A stretch of 64,000 nt of DNA from JARRPM01 sp963792815. Lineage in GTDB: Bacteria > Pseudomonadota > Gammaproteobacteria > Pseudomonadales > Halieaceae. The notes beneath the pieces were generated by a model. That model worked only from the letters and a program-made list of their open reading frames with translations, did not search any database and was not told the origin of the DNA. The stretch spans positions 310,001-374,000 of the forward strand of contig CAWBXR010000004.1 in the NCBI GenBank assembly GCA_963792815.1. Direction: 5' to 3'. Each line of letters starts with the position of its first letter. Within the stretch, counting starts at the first letter, position 1. The position numbers were made by a program, and so were the translations under genes. This document shows positions 35,915 through 44,265 of this stretch, piece after piece.

Positions 35915-36970
35915 ATGTGGCAGCGGATTTTTCTTTCCCTGTTTGCGCTACTTGGCCTGGGAGCCTGCATGAATGAACAAGCCGAAAGGCCAGACTATGC
36001 GCTGGTTATCCATGGGGGTGCCGGCACTATCACGCCTGACAAACTGACTCCTGAACTGGAGGCGAAGTTTCGTGAAGACCTGCTCGTTGCGCTCACAGCC
36101 GGTGAAAATATCCTGAAAGCGGGTGGAGCCGCACTGGATGCCGTTACGGCTTCCATTCAGGTTCTGGAAGATTCTCCCTTATTCAATGCCGGCAGGGGCG
36201 CCGTATTCACAGCCGAAGGCAAAAACGAACTCGACAGTTCGATTATGGACGGCCGCACCCTGGATGCCGGTGCAGTATCTGGCGTGAAGAACATCAAGAA
36301 CCCGATTCTTCTGGCTCGCGCAGTGATGGAACAGTCTCCGCATGTGATGATGCAGGGGCACGGTGCGGAAGCCTTTGCGGCAACCGCCGGAATCGAGACG
36401 GCCGACGATGCCTACTTTTTCACTGACTATCGCTGGCAGCAGTATGAGGATGCCAGGGCAAAAGGGCTCGACCCAAAACTGGACCATGACGGTAAAGCGC
36501 CTGGTGACGCAAACGACAAGGCCTCAACCGGCAGCCCACCGGATGGGGACTACAAGTTCGGTACGGTAGGGGCGGTCGCTCTCGACAAACACGGCAACCT
36601 CGCCGCGGGAACTTCAACCGGTGGTATGACCTTGAAGATGCATGGCCGGGTTGGAGACAGCCCGATCATCGGCGCAGGCACTTATGCCAACAATGCCAGT
36701 TGCGCGGTATCTGCAACAGGGCATGGCGAATTTTTTATCCGCGCCACGGTCGCCCGCAATATCTGCGCACTGATGGAATACGGCGACCTGTCGCTGCAGC
36801 AGGCAGCGGACCGTATTGTGATGAAAGATCTTGTAGACATGGGGGGCGATGGCGGCGTGATCGCAGTCGACAAGGACGGGAATATAGCCACCCCCTTTAA
36901 TACTGCTGGCATGTACCGAGGCGTGGTAAGCAGCCTGCGGGGCGCCTATGTCGCTGTTTACAGGGACTAG
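35915..36970 (+). CDS. Isoaspartyl peptidase/L-asparaginase, plant-type Ntn-hydrolase, lipoprotein
   Basis: 351 residues. Begins with a lipoprotein signal (LLGLGAC, Cys near residue 18), unusual for this cytosolic family. Diagnostic motifs: LVIHGGAGTI at the start, DAVTASIQVLEDSPLFNAGRG split over two lines, and GTVGAVALDKHGNLAAGTSTGG where Thr of GTVGA is the autocatalytic nucleophile (near residue 209). Precursor self-cleaves into alpha and beta chains. It hydrolyses isoaspartyl dipeptides and asparagine; the envelope location suggests use of damaged peptides as nutrients. Confidence 0.92.
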   Translation: MWQRIFLSLFALLGLGACMNEQAERPDYALVIHGGAGTITPDKLTPELEAKFREDLLVALTAGENILKAGGAALDAVTASIQVLEDSPLFNAGRGAVFTAEGKNELDSSIMDGRTLDAGAVSGVKNIKNPILLARAVMEQSPHVMMQGHGAEAFAATAGIETADDAYFFTDYRWQQYEDARAKGLDPKLDHDGKAPGDANDKASTGSPPDGDYKFGTVGAVALDKHGNLAAGTSTGGMTLKMHGRVGDSPIIGAGTYANNASCAVSATGHGEFFIRATVARNICALMEYGDLSLQQAADRIVMKDLVDMGGDGGVIAVDKDGNIATPFNTAGMYRGVVSSLRGAYVAVYRD

Positions 36971-37003
36971 TGCTGGTTCAGTTTGTAGTGCCGGCACCGC
37001 CGC

Positions 37004-38000
37004 CTACAGTTTTCCCGGCGGCAACTCGGCGAGCGCTTGATGCTGTAGTTCATTAACGCTGATAGTTTTTTCCCCGTCTGTAATAGACCAGTGCCAGAAT
37101 TGTTCCTTTCCTACCTTCTCTGTCAAAGGTGAGATAGTGATGGTTATTTCCATCGAAGGATCAACAGTTAAAGGCTCGGGTAGGGGGAATAAAACCTGGT
37201 CCCAGTGAGTGGGCATGTCGTGGGGCCCTGTGCCGAGCCTGACTCCCGGGCTTAACTCCGAGCTGAACCAGCCGCATAGGGCGAATATTCTGGCTTTTCG
37301 GTCGGGTGTAACCGTCCCTGAAAACACTCTTGGGGTGTCGGATTTGCGGACGCTATGCATATCGAGCGAACCCAGGTGGGCCACGTTTTTCATTATGCTT
37401 TCAGGGCCTAGTGCTACCAGATCGGTTTGCTGGAAGGGCACATGGGATATCGGTGAGAAATCAATATCATAGGGGCGCTCCCCGAGAAATGATAAATCTT
37501 CAAGCAAGTCTTCGTCGCAAACCAATCCGGCATGAAGGCTTACCTTTGCAGGTATCATTATTCCCCCCGTTGCCAGGTACCGGTCACGTACTGCCAGCAA
37601 AGGTTCGAGCATGGCCTCATAAAACAGGCAATGTCCCATCCACTCCGAGACGATGACATCAACCTTTTCGGATAGCTGTAGCGATTGATGATCGTCATGA
37701 TAGAAGTCAATACTGACCCAAACCATTTTGTTGTGCGATGTCCTTCGCTGTTTGTATAAAGGGCGAGCGATCGACCGCAGTGACGTGCCCTGCGCCTGCC
37801 CGGGCTGCAAAAATTGCGAGTATCCCAGTGCCGCAACCAAAGTCCAGCACGCGGTGTTCTGGCTTTACTACTTCGCGAATGGATTTTTCGTAGGCATCAG
37901 TACGTACGACATCCTGCAGCATCACCTTATGCATCGCTACATCGCGATAGGACATGCGGTAGTGGGGTGAAGTCTGGTTTCCCTCGTCGTCGCTGTTCAT
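37004..38000 (-). pseudogene. Protein arginine methyltransferase (PRMT)-like gene split by a frameshift near 37725
   Basis: Two frames form one ~330-residue PRMT. The first (38000-~37725) has YRDVAMHKVMLQDVVRTDAY and VLDFGCGTGILAIFAARAGA (motif I). The second (~37725-37004) has VDVIVSEWMGHCLFYEAML, the PRMT double-E loop with both glutamates, and PTHWDQVLFPL, the THW loop. These catalytic landmarks are those of eukaryotic-type PRMTs, which mono- or dimethylate arginine in proteins. The break behaves as one extra base in TTTGGGTC. If it is a sequencing error, this is an intact bacterial PRMT. Confidence 0.82.
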
Positions 38001-38122
38001 GCCAATCCTGCTATTGCCAGTTATGTCTGTATAGACAGTGACGGTATAGTAGCAAAAAGGCCGGCCTGACAGGTCATGTTGAGGCGCTGGTCACCGGGCA
38101 CGGCATCGGGCGTGATGCCTGT

Positions 38123-38440
38123 TCAAGCCTCGCTATCGAGTCTCCACACGCACGCTGATGCTGAACTGAGTTGCTGCAGGCTCGGCTCGGTTACGGCCTG
38201 CTGTTTCTCAGCCTCCCGAAACAGGGCTACCGTCATGGCAATACCACCGATAACAAGCAAATGGGCTCCCCAGGTCAGGCCAAATTCCAGGATTGAGAAA
38301 AAAGTCAGGCTGAACACCATGCTCCACATCCAGCCAAGCACCTGCATAAAGTAGTGCTGCGACGCGAGGTCCAGATGCCGCAGCGGATTGTGGCTGCTGT
38401 TCATGAATGCGTCCCAGGTGTTCACGATTGCTGTTTTCAT
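38123..38440 (-). CDS. Small membrane protein, ~105 aa
   Basis: 105 residues with two membrane segments (FMQVLGWMWSMVFSLTFFSI, about 38-57, and GAHLLVIGGIAMTVALF, about 63-83) and soluble ends. A good ribosome site (AAGGAGTACAG) precedes the ATG. The start, MKTAIVNTWDAFMNSSHNPL, is polar. No family recognised. Confidence 0.6.
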   Translation of the reverse strand: MKTAIVNTWDAFMNSSHNPLRHLDLASQHYFMQVLGWMWSMVFSLTFFSILEFGLTWGAHLLVIGGIAMTVALFREAEKQQAVTEPSLQQLSSASACVWRLDSEA

Positions 38441-38651
38441 GTCGCTGTACTCCTTGTTGTCATAATCAGAAGTAGATACGCAGATCGTTCCAAGCCGGTT
38501 CAGTGACGAATCGCCGTGCTACTGGATGCGAATACGAGAAAATAAGCGGGCTTTTGCCCGCGGTGGATCGGCTCCGACGAGCGCTGAACCTTTTACCTGT
38601 TACTCGCGTAGGCTAAGAGAAACGTTCAGTCAAATTCGTTTTTCCGGTTGA

Positions 38652-38836
38652 GCGACCGATGGCAAGTTGGCCCGCATGCAAGAAGAACTGCTGGCAGTGC
38701 TGGACCGCAACGGGGTAGCCACAGTCGCGTGCCCTCGCTGAACCATTACAACCCGCCCTGGACGCTTCCTTTTCTGCGTCGTAATGAGATTTCCGTTGAA
38801 ATACAATGGGATAGCGAACTTACCGGGGTCGATTAG
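38652..38836 (+). pseudogene. Remnant of a SOUL heme-binding family protein
   Basis: The first frame reads DGKLARMQEELLAVLDRNG and the second, shifted by one base, reads LNHYNPPWTLPFLRRNEISV, ending at the stop 38834-38836. YNPPWT-x-x-FLRRNE is the C-terminal signature of SOUL/heme-binding proteins, preceded in intact members by a helix ending in L-D-x-N-G. Only the last quarter of the ~200-residue protein is present, with a frameshift inside, so it is a decayed tail. Confidence 0.6.
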
Positions 38837-38964
38837 AGCGCGCCTGCGGGCAGTGTGGGAACGCGTGGTACAGCCAGGATAGATGTGCATGAACCGCTTC
38901 CGGTTGCTGCACGAGGCAAAGGGTCTATCATGCCTGTTTACCCTTCAAGCAGCAGGCGGGCCTA

Positions 38965-39753
38965 ATGGAACTGAGCGACATCTCCATCTATCCGGTGAAA
39001 TCCTGTGCCGGTATCAGTCTGGACCGCGTCACCCTGGATGGCTTCGGTCCAGTCGGAGACCGGCGCTGGCTGATTGTTGACGAGCGCGGGCGCTTCATCA
39101 GCCAACGGGAATGCGCTGGTATGGCTCTGGTCCGAGTCGAGGTGGCGCCTGGTGGTATTCGCCTGTCGCTGGCTGACAGCAGCATCCAGGCTGCAATCCC
39201 CGGCAGCGATGCACCGGAACTGAGGGTAAGCATCTGGGAGGACGCTGTACGCGCCTTGCTGGCAGAACCCTCCACAGGAGAATGGCTGAGTGCGCACTTG
39301 GGCCGGCGCTGCCGGCTGGTCTATATGCCTGACACCTGCCGGCGCCTGGTAGATGGCGTCTACGCCCGCGGGGGCGAGACGGTCAGTTTTGCCGACGGCT
39401 TTCCCCTGTTGCTGATTTCCCAGGCCTCGCTGGACGATCTGAACAGCCGACTCGACAACCCGGTGCCGATGAACCGCTTTCGACCCAACCTTGTGGTAAG
39501 TGGTTGTGACCCCTTCGCCGAGGACAGCTGGCGCCGTATTCGTATCGGTGCCGTGGAGTTCGATGTCGCCAAGCCCTGTTCCCGCTGTGTGATTCCCTCC
39601 ATCGACCAGGCCACGGCGCAACGGGATGGGCAGATCACCCGGGTGCTGGCCAGCTTCCGGCGGGTCAACGGCCAGGTGATGTTCGGCCAGAATTTGCTGT
39701 ACCAGCGTACCGGGTCCTTGTCGCTGGGCGATTCAGTGGAGGTGCTGGAATAG
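38965..39753 (+). CDS. MOSC domain protein (YcbX/mARC-like)
   Basis: 262 residues. N-terminal beta-barrel: LSDISIYPVKSCAGISLD, GDRRWLIVDERGRFISQRE. C-terminal MOSC domain: NRFRPNLVVSG and KPCSRCVIPSID, whose second cysteine is the sulfur/molybdenum ligand of YcbX and mARC. Such proteins reduce N-hydroxylated compounds using a Mo cofactor, fed by a [2Fe-2S] domain; here the C-terminal ferredoxin found in long YcbX forms is missing. Electrons would come from another protein. Confidence 0.92.
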   Translation: MELSDISIYPVKSCAGISLDRVTLDGFGPVGDRRWLIVDERGRFISQRECAGMALVRVEVAPGGIRLSLADSSIQAAIPGSDAPELRVSIWEDAVRALLAEPSTGEWLSAHLGRRCRLVYMPDTCRRLVDGVYARGGETVSFADGFPLLLISQASLDDLNSRLDNPVPMNRFRPNLVVSGCDPFAEDSWRRIRIGAVEFDVAKPCSRCVIPSIDQATAQRDGQITRVLASFRRVNGQVMFGQNLLYQRTGSLSLGDSVEVLE

Positions 39754-39839
39754 GGTGCTGCATCGGTGACGACGGTGATCACCTTATGCTGTGGCCCTCA
39801 ATAGCCCAGGTGGCTGGCACGCCGCGATCGGGGAAGCGG

Positions 39840-41060
39840 TTACAGGCCCTGAGTCAGGGTGGCGCGAATCATGAGATTGCGTGGGGTGAGGTGGCGCTCA
39901 CAGAAGGTGCCCACTGTGACTTTATAGCCATGCTGCTCGAGGTAGAGCGCCCGATCCAGTACCAGCCATAATTCCAGTGCCCGGCGGAAGCCGTGGCGGG
40001 GCAACTCCATTCGGCTTACCCACCCCTGACGTTGCCAGCCCTGCTGCTCGAAGCGCTGCCAATCCAGCCTGGCGGGCAGTGCTATCGACTTGAGCCCTGC
40101 GGCGTGGCGGCAAAAATCGGCAAAGCTGCCTGCGAAGATGGCATCGGGGAGAGGAGGAAGCGGCAGGTAATTGTCGACGCCGCGCAATTGTCGCTGCAAG
40201 GTGTCAAAGCCCAACCGCCAGGCGTTCTTCTTTTCCCGACGTCGGGTGGCTACGGCTGGTGCGGTTACGGTTTCCTGCACTGCCAGCCGGCAATCATCCC
40301 GACTCAGTGTCAGGGCGCTGTCTCTGGCCGCCCGTGAGAACGGTTGATATTGCGCGCCAGCGCTAAGGTGATAACAGCACGGTGACAGGTGCAGGCTTGG
40401 CAGCTTGTGCGCCGCCACGGTTTCGATGAGGCGGCGGTGCAGGTCCCCACAGGCGTGTAAGGCCACGGCATGATGGCTACGGCTGGCGTAGTCAATAGCA
40501 TCAGCTGACATGACATCGCAGGTCTCAACCTTAACATCCAATTGCAGCTGTCGGCTCTTTTCGTTGCCGGCATCGCACAGGGCCGGGCGCCATTCCAGCG
40601 CGGTCACCGGCGTACCAAAGCGCTGGCAAAGCGCGCGGCCCAGGTGTGCCTTGCTTGCGCACCACTCCAGAACTGGCCCGTCGAGCGTCTCCAGGCAGGC
40701 GGTAAAGGCGGTGACCTGGCGCCACTTGCGGCCGGGTATGTCCCGCTCGAAACCACGGGGATATTCATGCTGCCGTGACGGCAGGGCGGGCATTGAGTCG
40801 ATTTCCCTGATCGGTGCAAGTTCAGGAATGTGTGCGCATAGCCAGTCCACCAGGGCATCGTGGTCTGTTTCAAGGCTGGCCAGCGTCTTTTCATCCAGCG
40901 CCTCCAGCGCCGGTGTCAGTGCCGGGTAATGAGCTTCCCAGGTAAGTTCCAGGTGATGGAAGGGCACAGGTCGCCACAGTGCCCCGTAGTTCTTTAGCAG
41001 TGTAGTGAGCTGCTGAAAGCGTGTCTCCAGCGAGCTTTCCAGGTTGGCGGCATGTGACAT
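39840..41060 (-). CDS. SAM-dependent methyltransferase-like protein (Methyltransf_25/32, GSTCD-like)
   Basis: 406 residues. Motifs seen: VLEWCASKAHLGRALC (motif I-like, W-C-x-x-K-x-H-L-G), VALHACGDLH, and LSPCCYHLS. The set LEWCASKAHLGR / HACGDLH / CCYH defines a family related to GSTCD and predicted to methylate RNA or small molecules. It starts exactly at the stop of the DMT transporter gene (TAAATG), so the two are coupled. The C-terminal ~90 residues are another helical region. Confidence 0.82.
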   Translation of the reverse strand: MSHAANLESSLETRFQQLTTLLKNYGALWRPVPFHHLELTWEAHYPALTPALEALDEKTLASLETDHDALVDWLCAHIPELAPIREIDSMPALPSRQHEYPRGFERDIPGRKWRQVTAFTACLETLDGPVLEWCASKAHLGRALCQRFGTPVTALEWRPALCDAGNEKSRQLQLDVKVETCDVMSADAIDYASRSHHAVALHACGDLHRRLIETVAAHKLPSLHLSPCCYHLSAGAQYQPFSRAARDSALTLSRDDCRLAVQETVTAPAVATRRREKKNAWRLGFDTLQRQLRGVDNYLPLPPLPDAIFAGSFADFCRHAAGLKSIALPARLDWQRFEQQGWQRQGWVSRMELPRHGFRRALELWLVLDRALYLEQHGYKVTVGTFCERHLTPRNLMIRATLTQGL

Positions 41061-41915
41061 TTACAGGGTGCGCCGGTACCGGTAGGTGGACAGGGCGATG
41101 CTGACCCCTACTACCAATGCGACACCGCCCAACTTTCTCAAAGTCAGTTCTTCGTCCAGCAGCAGGACGCTGCTGACCAGTGCCAGCGGCAGGTACAGGT
41201 AATAGATCATGCTGGTGTAAATGGCTGGCAACTCGGTACTGGCTTTTACCCACAGGCCGTGGGCGATAACAGTGCAAAGAATACCGAGCGCCGCCAACTG
41301 GTAGAAATCCGTGGGCTCAAGCTGCCAATCAGCCTGGCTCCACAGCGGCAGGAAAAACAACAATGCAAAGAAGAATTGGCCCCAGGTGCGCTCCAGGGTA
41401 CTGATAGATGCCGCTCGCTGATGAAGCAGCGGCAGGGCCGCGTAAAGCAGGGCACTGAACAGCCCGATGGCGATGCCGCGGGTGGTATTATTGCCAAAGG
41501 TCAGCTCCGGGGACACGATCACGCAACCTGCCAGGCAGCAGGCGATAGCCAGCCACTCTATGGTATTCACGCGCTCACCGTTGAAGATATAAGCGAGCAC
41601 CAGGTACTGGACACCATAGGTAGTGATGGCCAGGGCCGCGATAGCTGGGGTGGCCAGTTTGATGCTGACAAAGTAGGTGAGCCAGTGGCCCGCGAATACC
41701 AGGCCAATGAGCACCAGCTGCAGCCACTGCCTGCCACTGAGCCTTAACCACTGGCGGCGCCAGAGAGCGATGGGGGAAAACACCAGCGCTGCGATGGCGA
41801 GACGGGCAATGCCGATAGTGACTTCGTTGGCGCTGGTGGATTTGATGAGGACGGGAACAGCCGACATAAACAGTACGGCTACCAGCGCGGTTAGAAGAAG
41901 TTTTGGTTTGGCCAT
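41061..41915 (-). CDS. EamA/DMT-family transporter
   Basis: 284 residues with ten predicted transmembrane helices and two EamA repeats. N-terminus LLLTALVAVLFMSAVPVLI; the first-repeat end GVQYLVLAYIFNGERVN and the second-repeat LPLALVSSVLLLDEELTLRK are typical. It exports or imports small metabolites; substrate unknown. Its stop abuts the methyltransferase ATG. Confidence 0.9.
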   Translation of the reverse strand: MAKPKLLLTALVAVLFMSAVPVLIKSTSANEVTIGIARLAIAALVFSPIALWRRQWLRLSGRQWLQLVLIGLVFAGHWLTYFVSIKLATPAIAALAITTYGVQYLVLAYIFNGERVNTIEWLAIACCLAGCVIVSPELTFGNNTTRGIAIGLFSALLYAALPLLHQRAASISTLERTWGQFFFALLFFLPLWSQADWQLEPTDFYQLAALGILCTVIAHGLWVKASTELPAIYTSMIYYLYLPLALVSSVLLLDEELTLRKLGGVALVVGVSIALSTYRYRRTL

Positions 41916-41970
41916 CTGTTCGATACATCAGGGCGCGGCAGGCGGGGGCCGCGCAGTTTAGCGCCTTTTG

Positions 41971-42405
41971 CTAACGCGGTTCAGCAATAAAAACAGGAAT
42001 TTTGCGCGTGGTTTTCGCCTGGTACTCGTCGTAGGGAGGGTATGCGGAAACGCCGGCGGCCCACAGCCTGGCCCGTTCCTGCTCGTCGGTGACTTCCCTT
42101 GCCCGCATCTCGAACACCTCGGTTTTGTCGCGAATCTGGACATCAGGATGGGCGCGCAGGTTGTAGACCCAGACCGGGTTCTTGGGCTGGCCGCCCATGG
42201 AGCCGATCAAAACGTAGCAGCCGTCCACTGCTACCCGCATCAACGGGATTTTGCGTATAGCACCGCTCTTATTGCCGATGTGGGTGACCACGATGCAGGG
42301 CATGCCGGTATCGAGCAGGGTAGTGCCCTGGGTGCCGCCGCTGCTTTCGTACAGTTCAACCTGCTCTCGCACCCAGTCAAGTGATGGGGGGATGTATTCG
42401 GGCAT
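41971..42405 (-). CDS. Deazaflavin/F420-dependent nitroreductase-family protein (Ddn-like)
   Basis: 144 residues. ETGMPCIVVTHIGNKSGAIRK-like start (here LDTGMPCIVVTHIGNKSG), PLMRVAVDGCYVLIGSMGG, and PVWVYNLRAHPDVQI are the standard pattern of the nitroreductase family F420-binding split barrel. The single domain folds as a FMN-binding-like beta-barrel dimer. Most actual F420 users are actinobacterial, so here FMN or another ligand may be used. Independent gene, close to the repeat cluster. Confidence 0.85.
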   Translation of the reverse strand: MPEYIPPSLDWVREQVELYESSGGTQGTTLLDTGMPCIVVTHIGNKSGAIRKIPLMRVAVDGCYVLIGSMGGQPKNPVWVYNLRAHPDVQIRDKTEVFEMRAREVTDEQERARLWAAGVSAYPPYDEYQAKTTRKIPVFIAEPR

Positions 42406-42435
42406 GGCAAATCCTCCAGCTAGTGTTAATTTACA

Positions 42436-42608
42436 TTAAGGGGGTCCATTAAGGGGGTCAGAGTTAAATTAAAATTAAGGGGGTCAGAGTCGTTTTATTC
42501 GAGTTAAGGGGGTCAGAGTCGTTTTATTCGGATTGCATATATTGACCCTGACCCCAACATATATTGACTCTGACCCCAATATTTTTATATTGACTCTGAC
42601 CCCAATTT
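42436..42608. repeat. Cluster of GGGGTCAGAGT repeats in both orientations
   Basis: Within about 170 bases the motif GGGGTCAGAG(T/TT) occurs three times in direct orientation, twice followed by the exact tail CGTTTTATTC, after a partial GGGGTCC copy. It is then followed by three inverse copies (GACC/TCTGACCCC). The arrangement gives large stems between direct and inverse copies. No gene is here. This is one locus of the dispersed repeat found throughout 42-64 kb. Confidence 0.9.
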
Positions 42609-42709
42609 TTATTGATAGCTGATCATATCTTATAGCCTGTCCCCACTGGGGAAATCCAGATTCCTTTCTGGGATTGAGGCTGCCATAGGAACGGAGACCG
42701 GGCAACCGT

Positions 42710-42760
42710 CAAGAGTTCGAACAAGGGGCGCGGGCGTTTGAGGTAAAGGGCTCTGCTCCC
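42710..42760 (+). repeat. ~50-bp dispersed repeat unit, copy 1
   Basis: Reads CAAGAG-N6-AA-GGGGCGCGGGCGTTTGAGG-TAAAGGGCTCTG. It is closely related to units at 45649-45697 and 54955-55009. Conserved core: GGGCG-G-GCGGTTGA-GTAAAG--CTCTGA. It lies 20 bases before the GTG start of the amidohydrolase gene. Confidence 0.75.
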
Positions 42761-42780
42761 TTATTCCCATTAACTGCGTC

Positions 42781-44265
42781 GTGAAATTGCTGCTATCATT
42801 TCTGAAATTCAAATCTAGCTATGGAATATCATTGAGAATACATGCTCATGTGTTTGCCTTGCTGGGGTTAGCCGCGTTTTCCGTTCTAGCCGGCTGTACA
42901 TCCGATGAATCCGCACCCGTGGCCGAACCTCCACCCGAGGTGGATGACCATTTTCTATCGAACCCGTTTCCCTCGACGTACAGCGCTCCGGCGAGTGTGC
43001 CCATAGTCGTAAGGAATGCCACGGTGCTGACCGGTTCAGGTGAACTGCTGGAGAGTACCGATGTGCTGGTTGCGGACGGGCTGTTCAGCAAAATCGGCAA
43101 GAATCTGGAGGCCCCGGCTGATGCGATTTCCATCGATGGCGAAGGCAAGTGGCTCACCCCGGGGTTGATTGATGTCCATAGTCACATGGGGGTCTATTCT
43201 GCACCGGCGACAGTCAGTCACGAAGACGGCAATGAGATGACAGCACCGGTAACGGCGCAGGTGTGGGCTGAACATTCGATCTGGCCCCAGGACCCGCAAT
43301 GGGAAAAGGCGATCGCCGGAGGCATCACAACAGTCCAGATACTTCCCGGCTCGGGCAACCTTATCGGTGGGCGGGGGGTTACGGTAAAGAACGTTCCCTC
43401 CACTACGGTGCAGGGCATGAAATTCCCCGGAGCACCGTATTCCCTGAAGATGGCGTGCGGTGAGAACCCCAAAACAGTTTACGGCGAGAAGGGTGAACTT
43501 CCGTCAACCCGCATGGGAAACATGGCGGGCTTTCGCCAGGCCTGGGCTGACGCCAAAAATTACGAATATGAGTGGCAGATGTATCGGGCAAAGCGTGAGG
43601 CAGGTGATACCACTGCAGAAGCCCCCGCCAGGGACCTCAACCTGGAAACCCTGGTGGGCGTTCTCAACGGAGAAATCCGCGTACACAATCACTGCTACCG
43701 GGCCGACGAGATGGCCCAGATGATCGATATGTCCAGGGAGTTCGGTTACCAGATCGCCGCCTTCCATCATGCTGTTGAGGCCTATAAGGTGGCGCCACTG
43801 CTGGCCGACAACAATATCTGCGCGGTGATGTGGGCGGACTGGTGGGGTTTCAAGCAGGAGGCGTTTGATATGGTAAGGGAGAATCTTGCCATGGTGGATT
43901 ATGCCGGCGCCTGCGCCATCATCCACTCGGACGACCCGATTCAGGTGCAGCGGCTAAATCAGGAAATAGCCAAGGCCATGTCGGCCGCTAATCGTATGGG
44001 CCTGCAAGTGGGGCGAGCCGAGGCTATCAAGTGGTTAACCCTGAATGCCGCAAAATCACTTGGGCTCGAGGACCGGATCGGTTCCATCGAGTCAGGCAAG
44101 AATGCCGACTTTGTACTCTGGGACCAGGACCCCTTCAGCGTTTATGCGCGAGCAGATAAGGTCTGGATCGATGGTTATTTACGGTTTGATCGCGCAGATA
44201 AATCGGTCAGACCAACCAGCGACTTCAATATTGGCATAATCTCGCCAACAGGGGATCGCCCGTGA
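42781..44265 (+). CDS. Amidohydrolase-family lipoprotein with intact metal site
   Basis: Up to 494 residues. A GTG at 42781 opens the frame, but the lipoprotein signal (VFALLGLAAFSVLAGC) starts about residue 23, so the TTG 12 residues or so before it (~42829) may be the true start. Mature protein: LIDVHSHMGVYSA (H-x-H), a lysine in YSLKMACGENPK, IRVHNHCYRADEM, AAFHHAVEAYKV, and IIHSDDPIQVQRL as the catalytic Asp motif. Metal-dependent hydrolase of the dihydroorotase/imidazolonase type, exported to the envelope. It overlaps the next gene by GTGA, so the two are coupled. Confidence 0.87.
   Translation: MKLLLSFLKFKSSYGISLRIHAHVFALLGLAAFSVLAGCTSDESAPVAEPPPEVDDHFLSNPFPSTYSAPASVPIVVRNATVLTGSGELLESTDVLVADGLFSKIGKNLEAPADAISIDGEGKWLTPGLIDVHSHMGVYSAPATVSHEDGNEMTAPVTAQVWAEHSIWPQDPQWEKAIAGGITTVQILPGSGNLIGGRGVTVKNVPSTTVQGMKFPGAPYSLKMACGENPKTVYGEKGELPSTRMGNMAGFRQAWADAKNYEYEWQMYRAKREAGDTTAEAPARDLNLETLVGVLNGEIRVHNHCYRADEMAQMIDMSREFGYQIAAFHHAVEAYKVAPLLADNNICAVMWADWWGFKQEAFDMVRENLAMVDYAGACAIIHSDDPIQVQRLNQEIAKAMSAANRMGLQVGRAEAIKWLTLNAAKSLGLEDRIGSIESGKNADFVLWDQDPFSVYARADKVWIDGYLRFDRADKSVRPTSDFNIGIISPTGDRP

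Noticed and set aside
42436..42608. Possible CRISPR array
   Set aside because: Repeats are ~11-25 bases in both orientations, with no uniform spacers and no cas genes.
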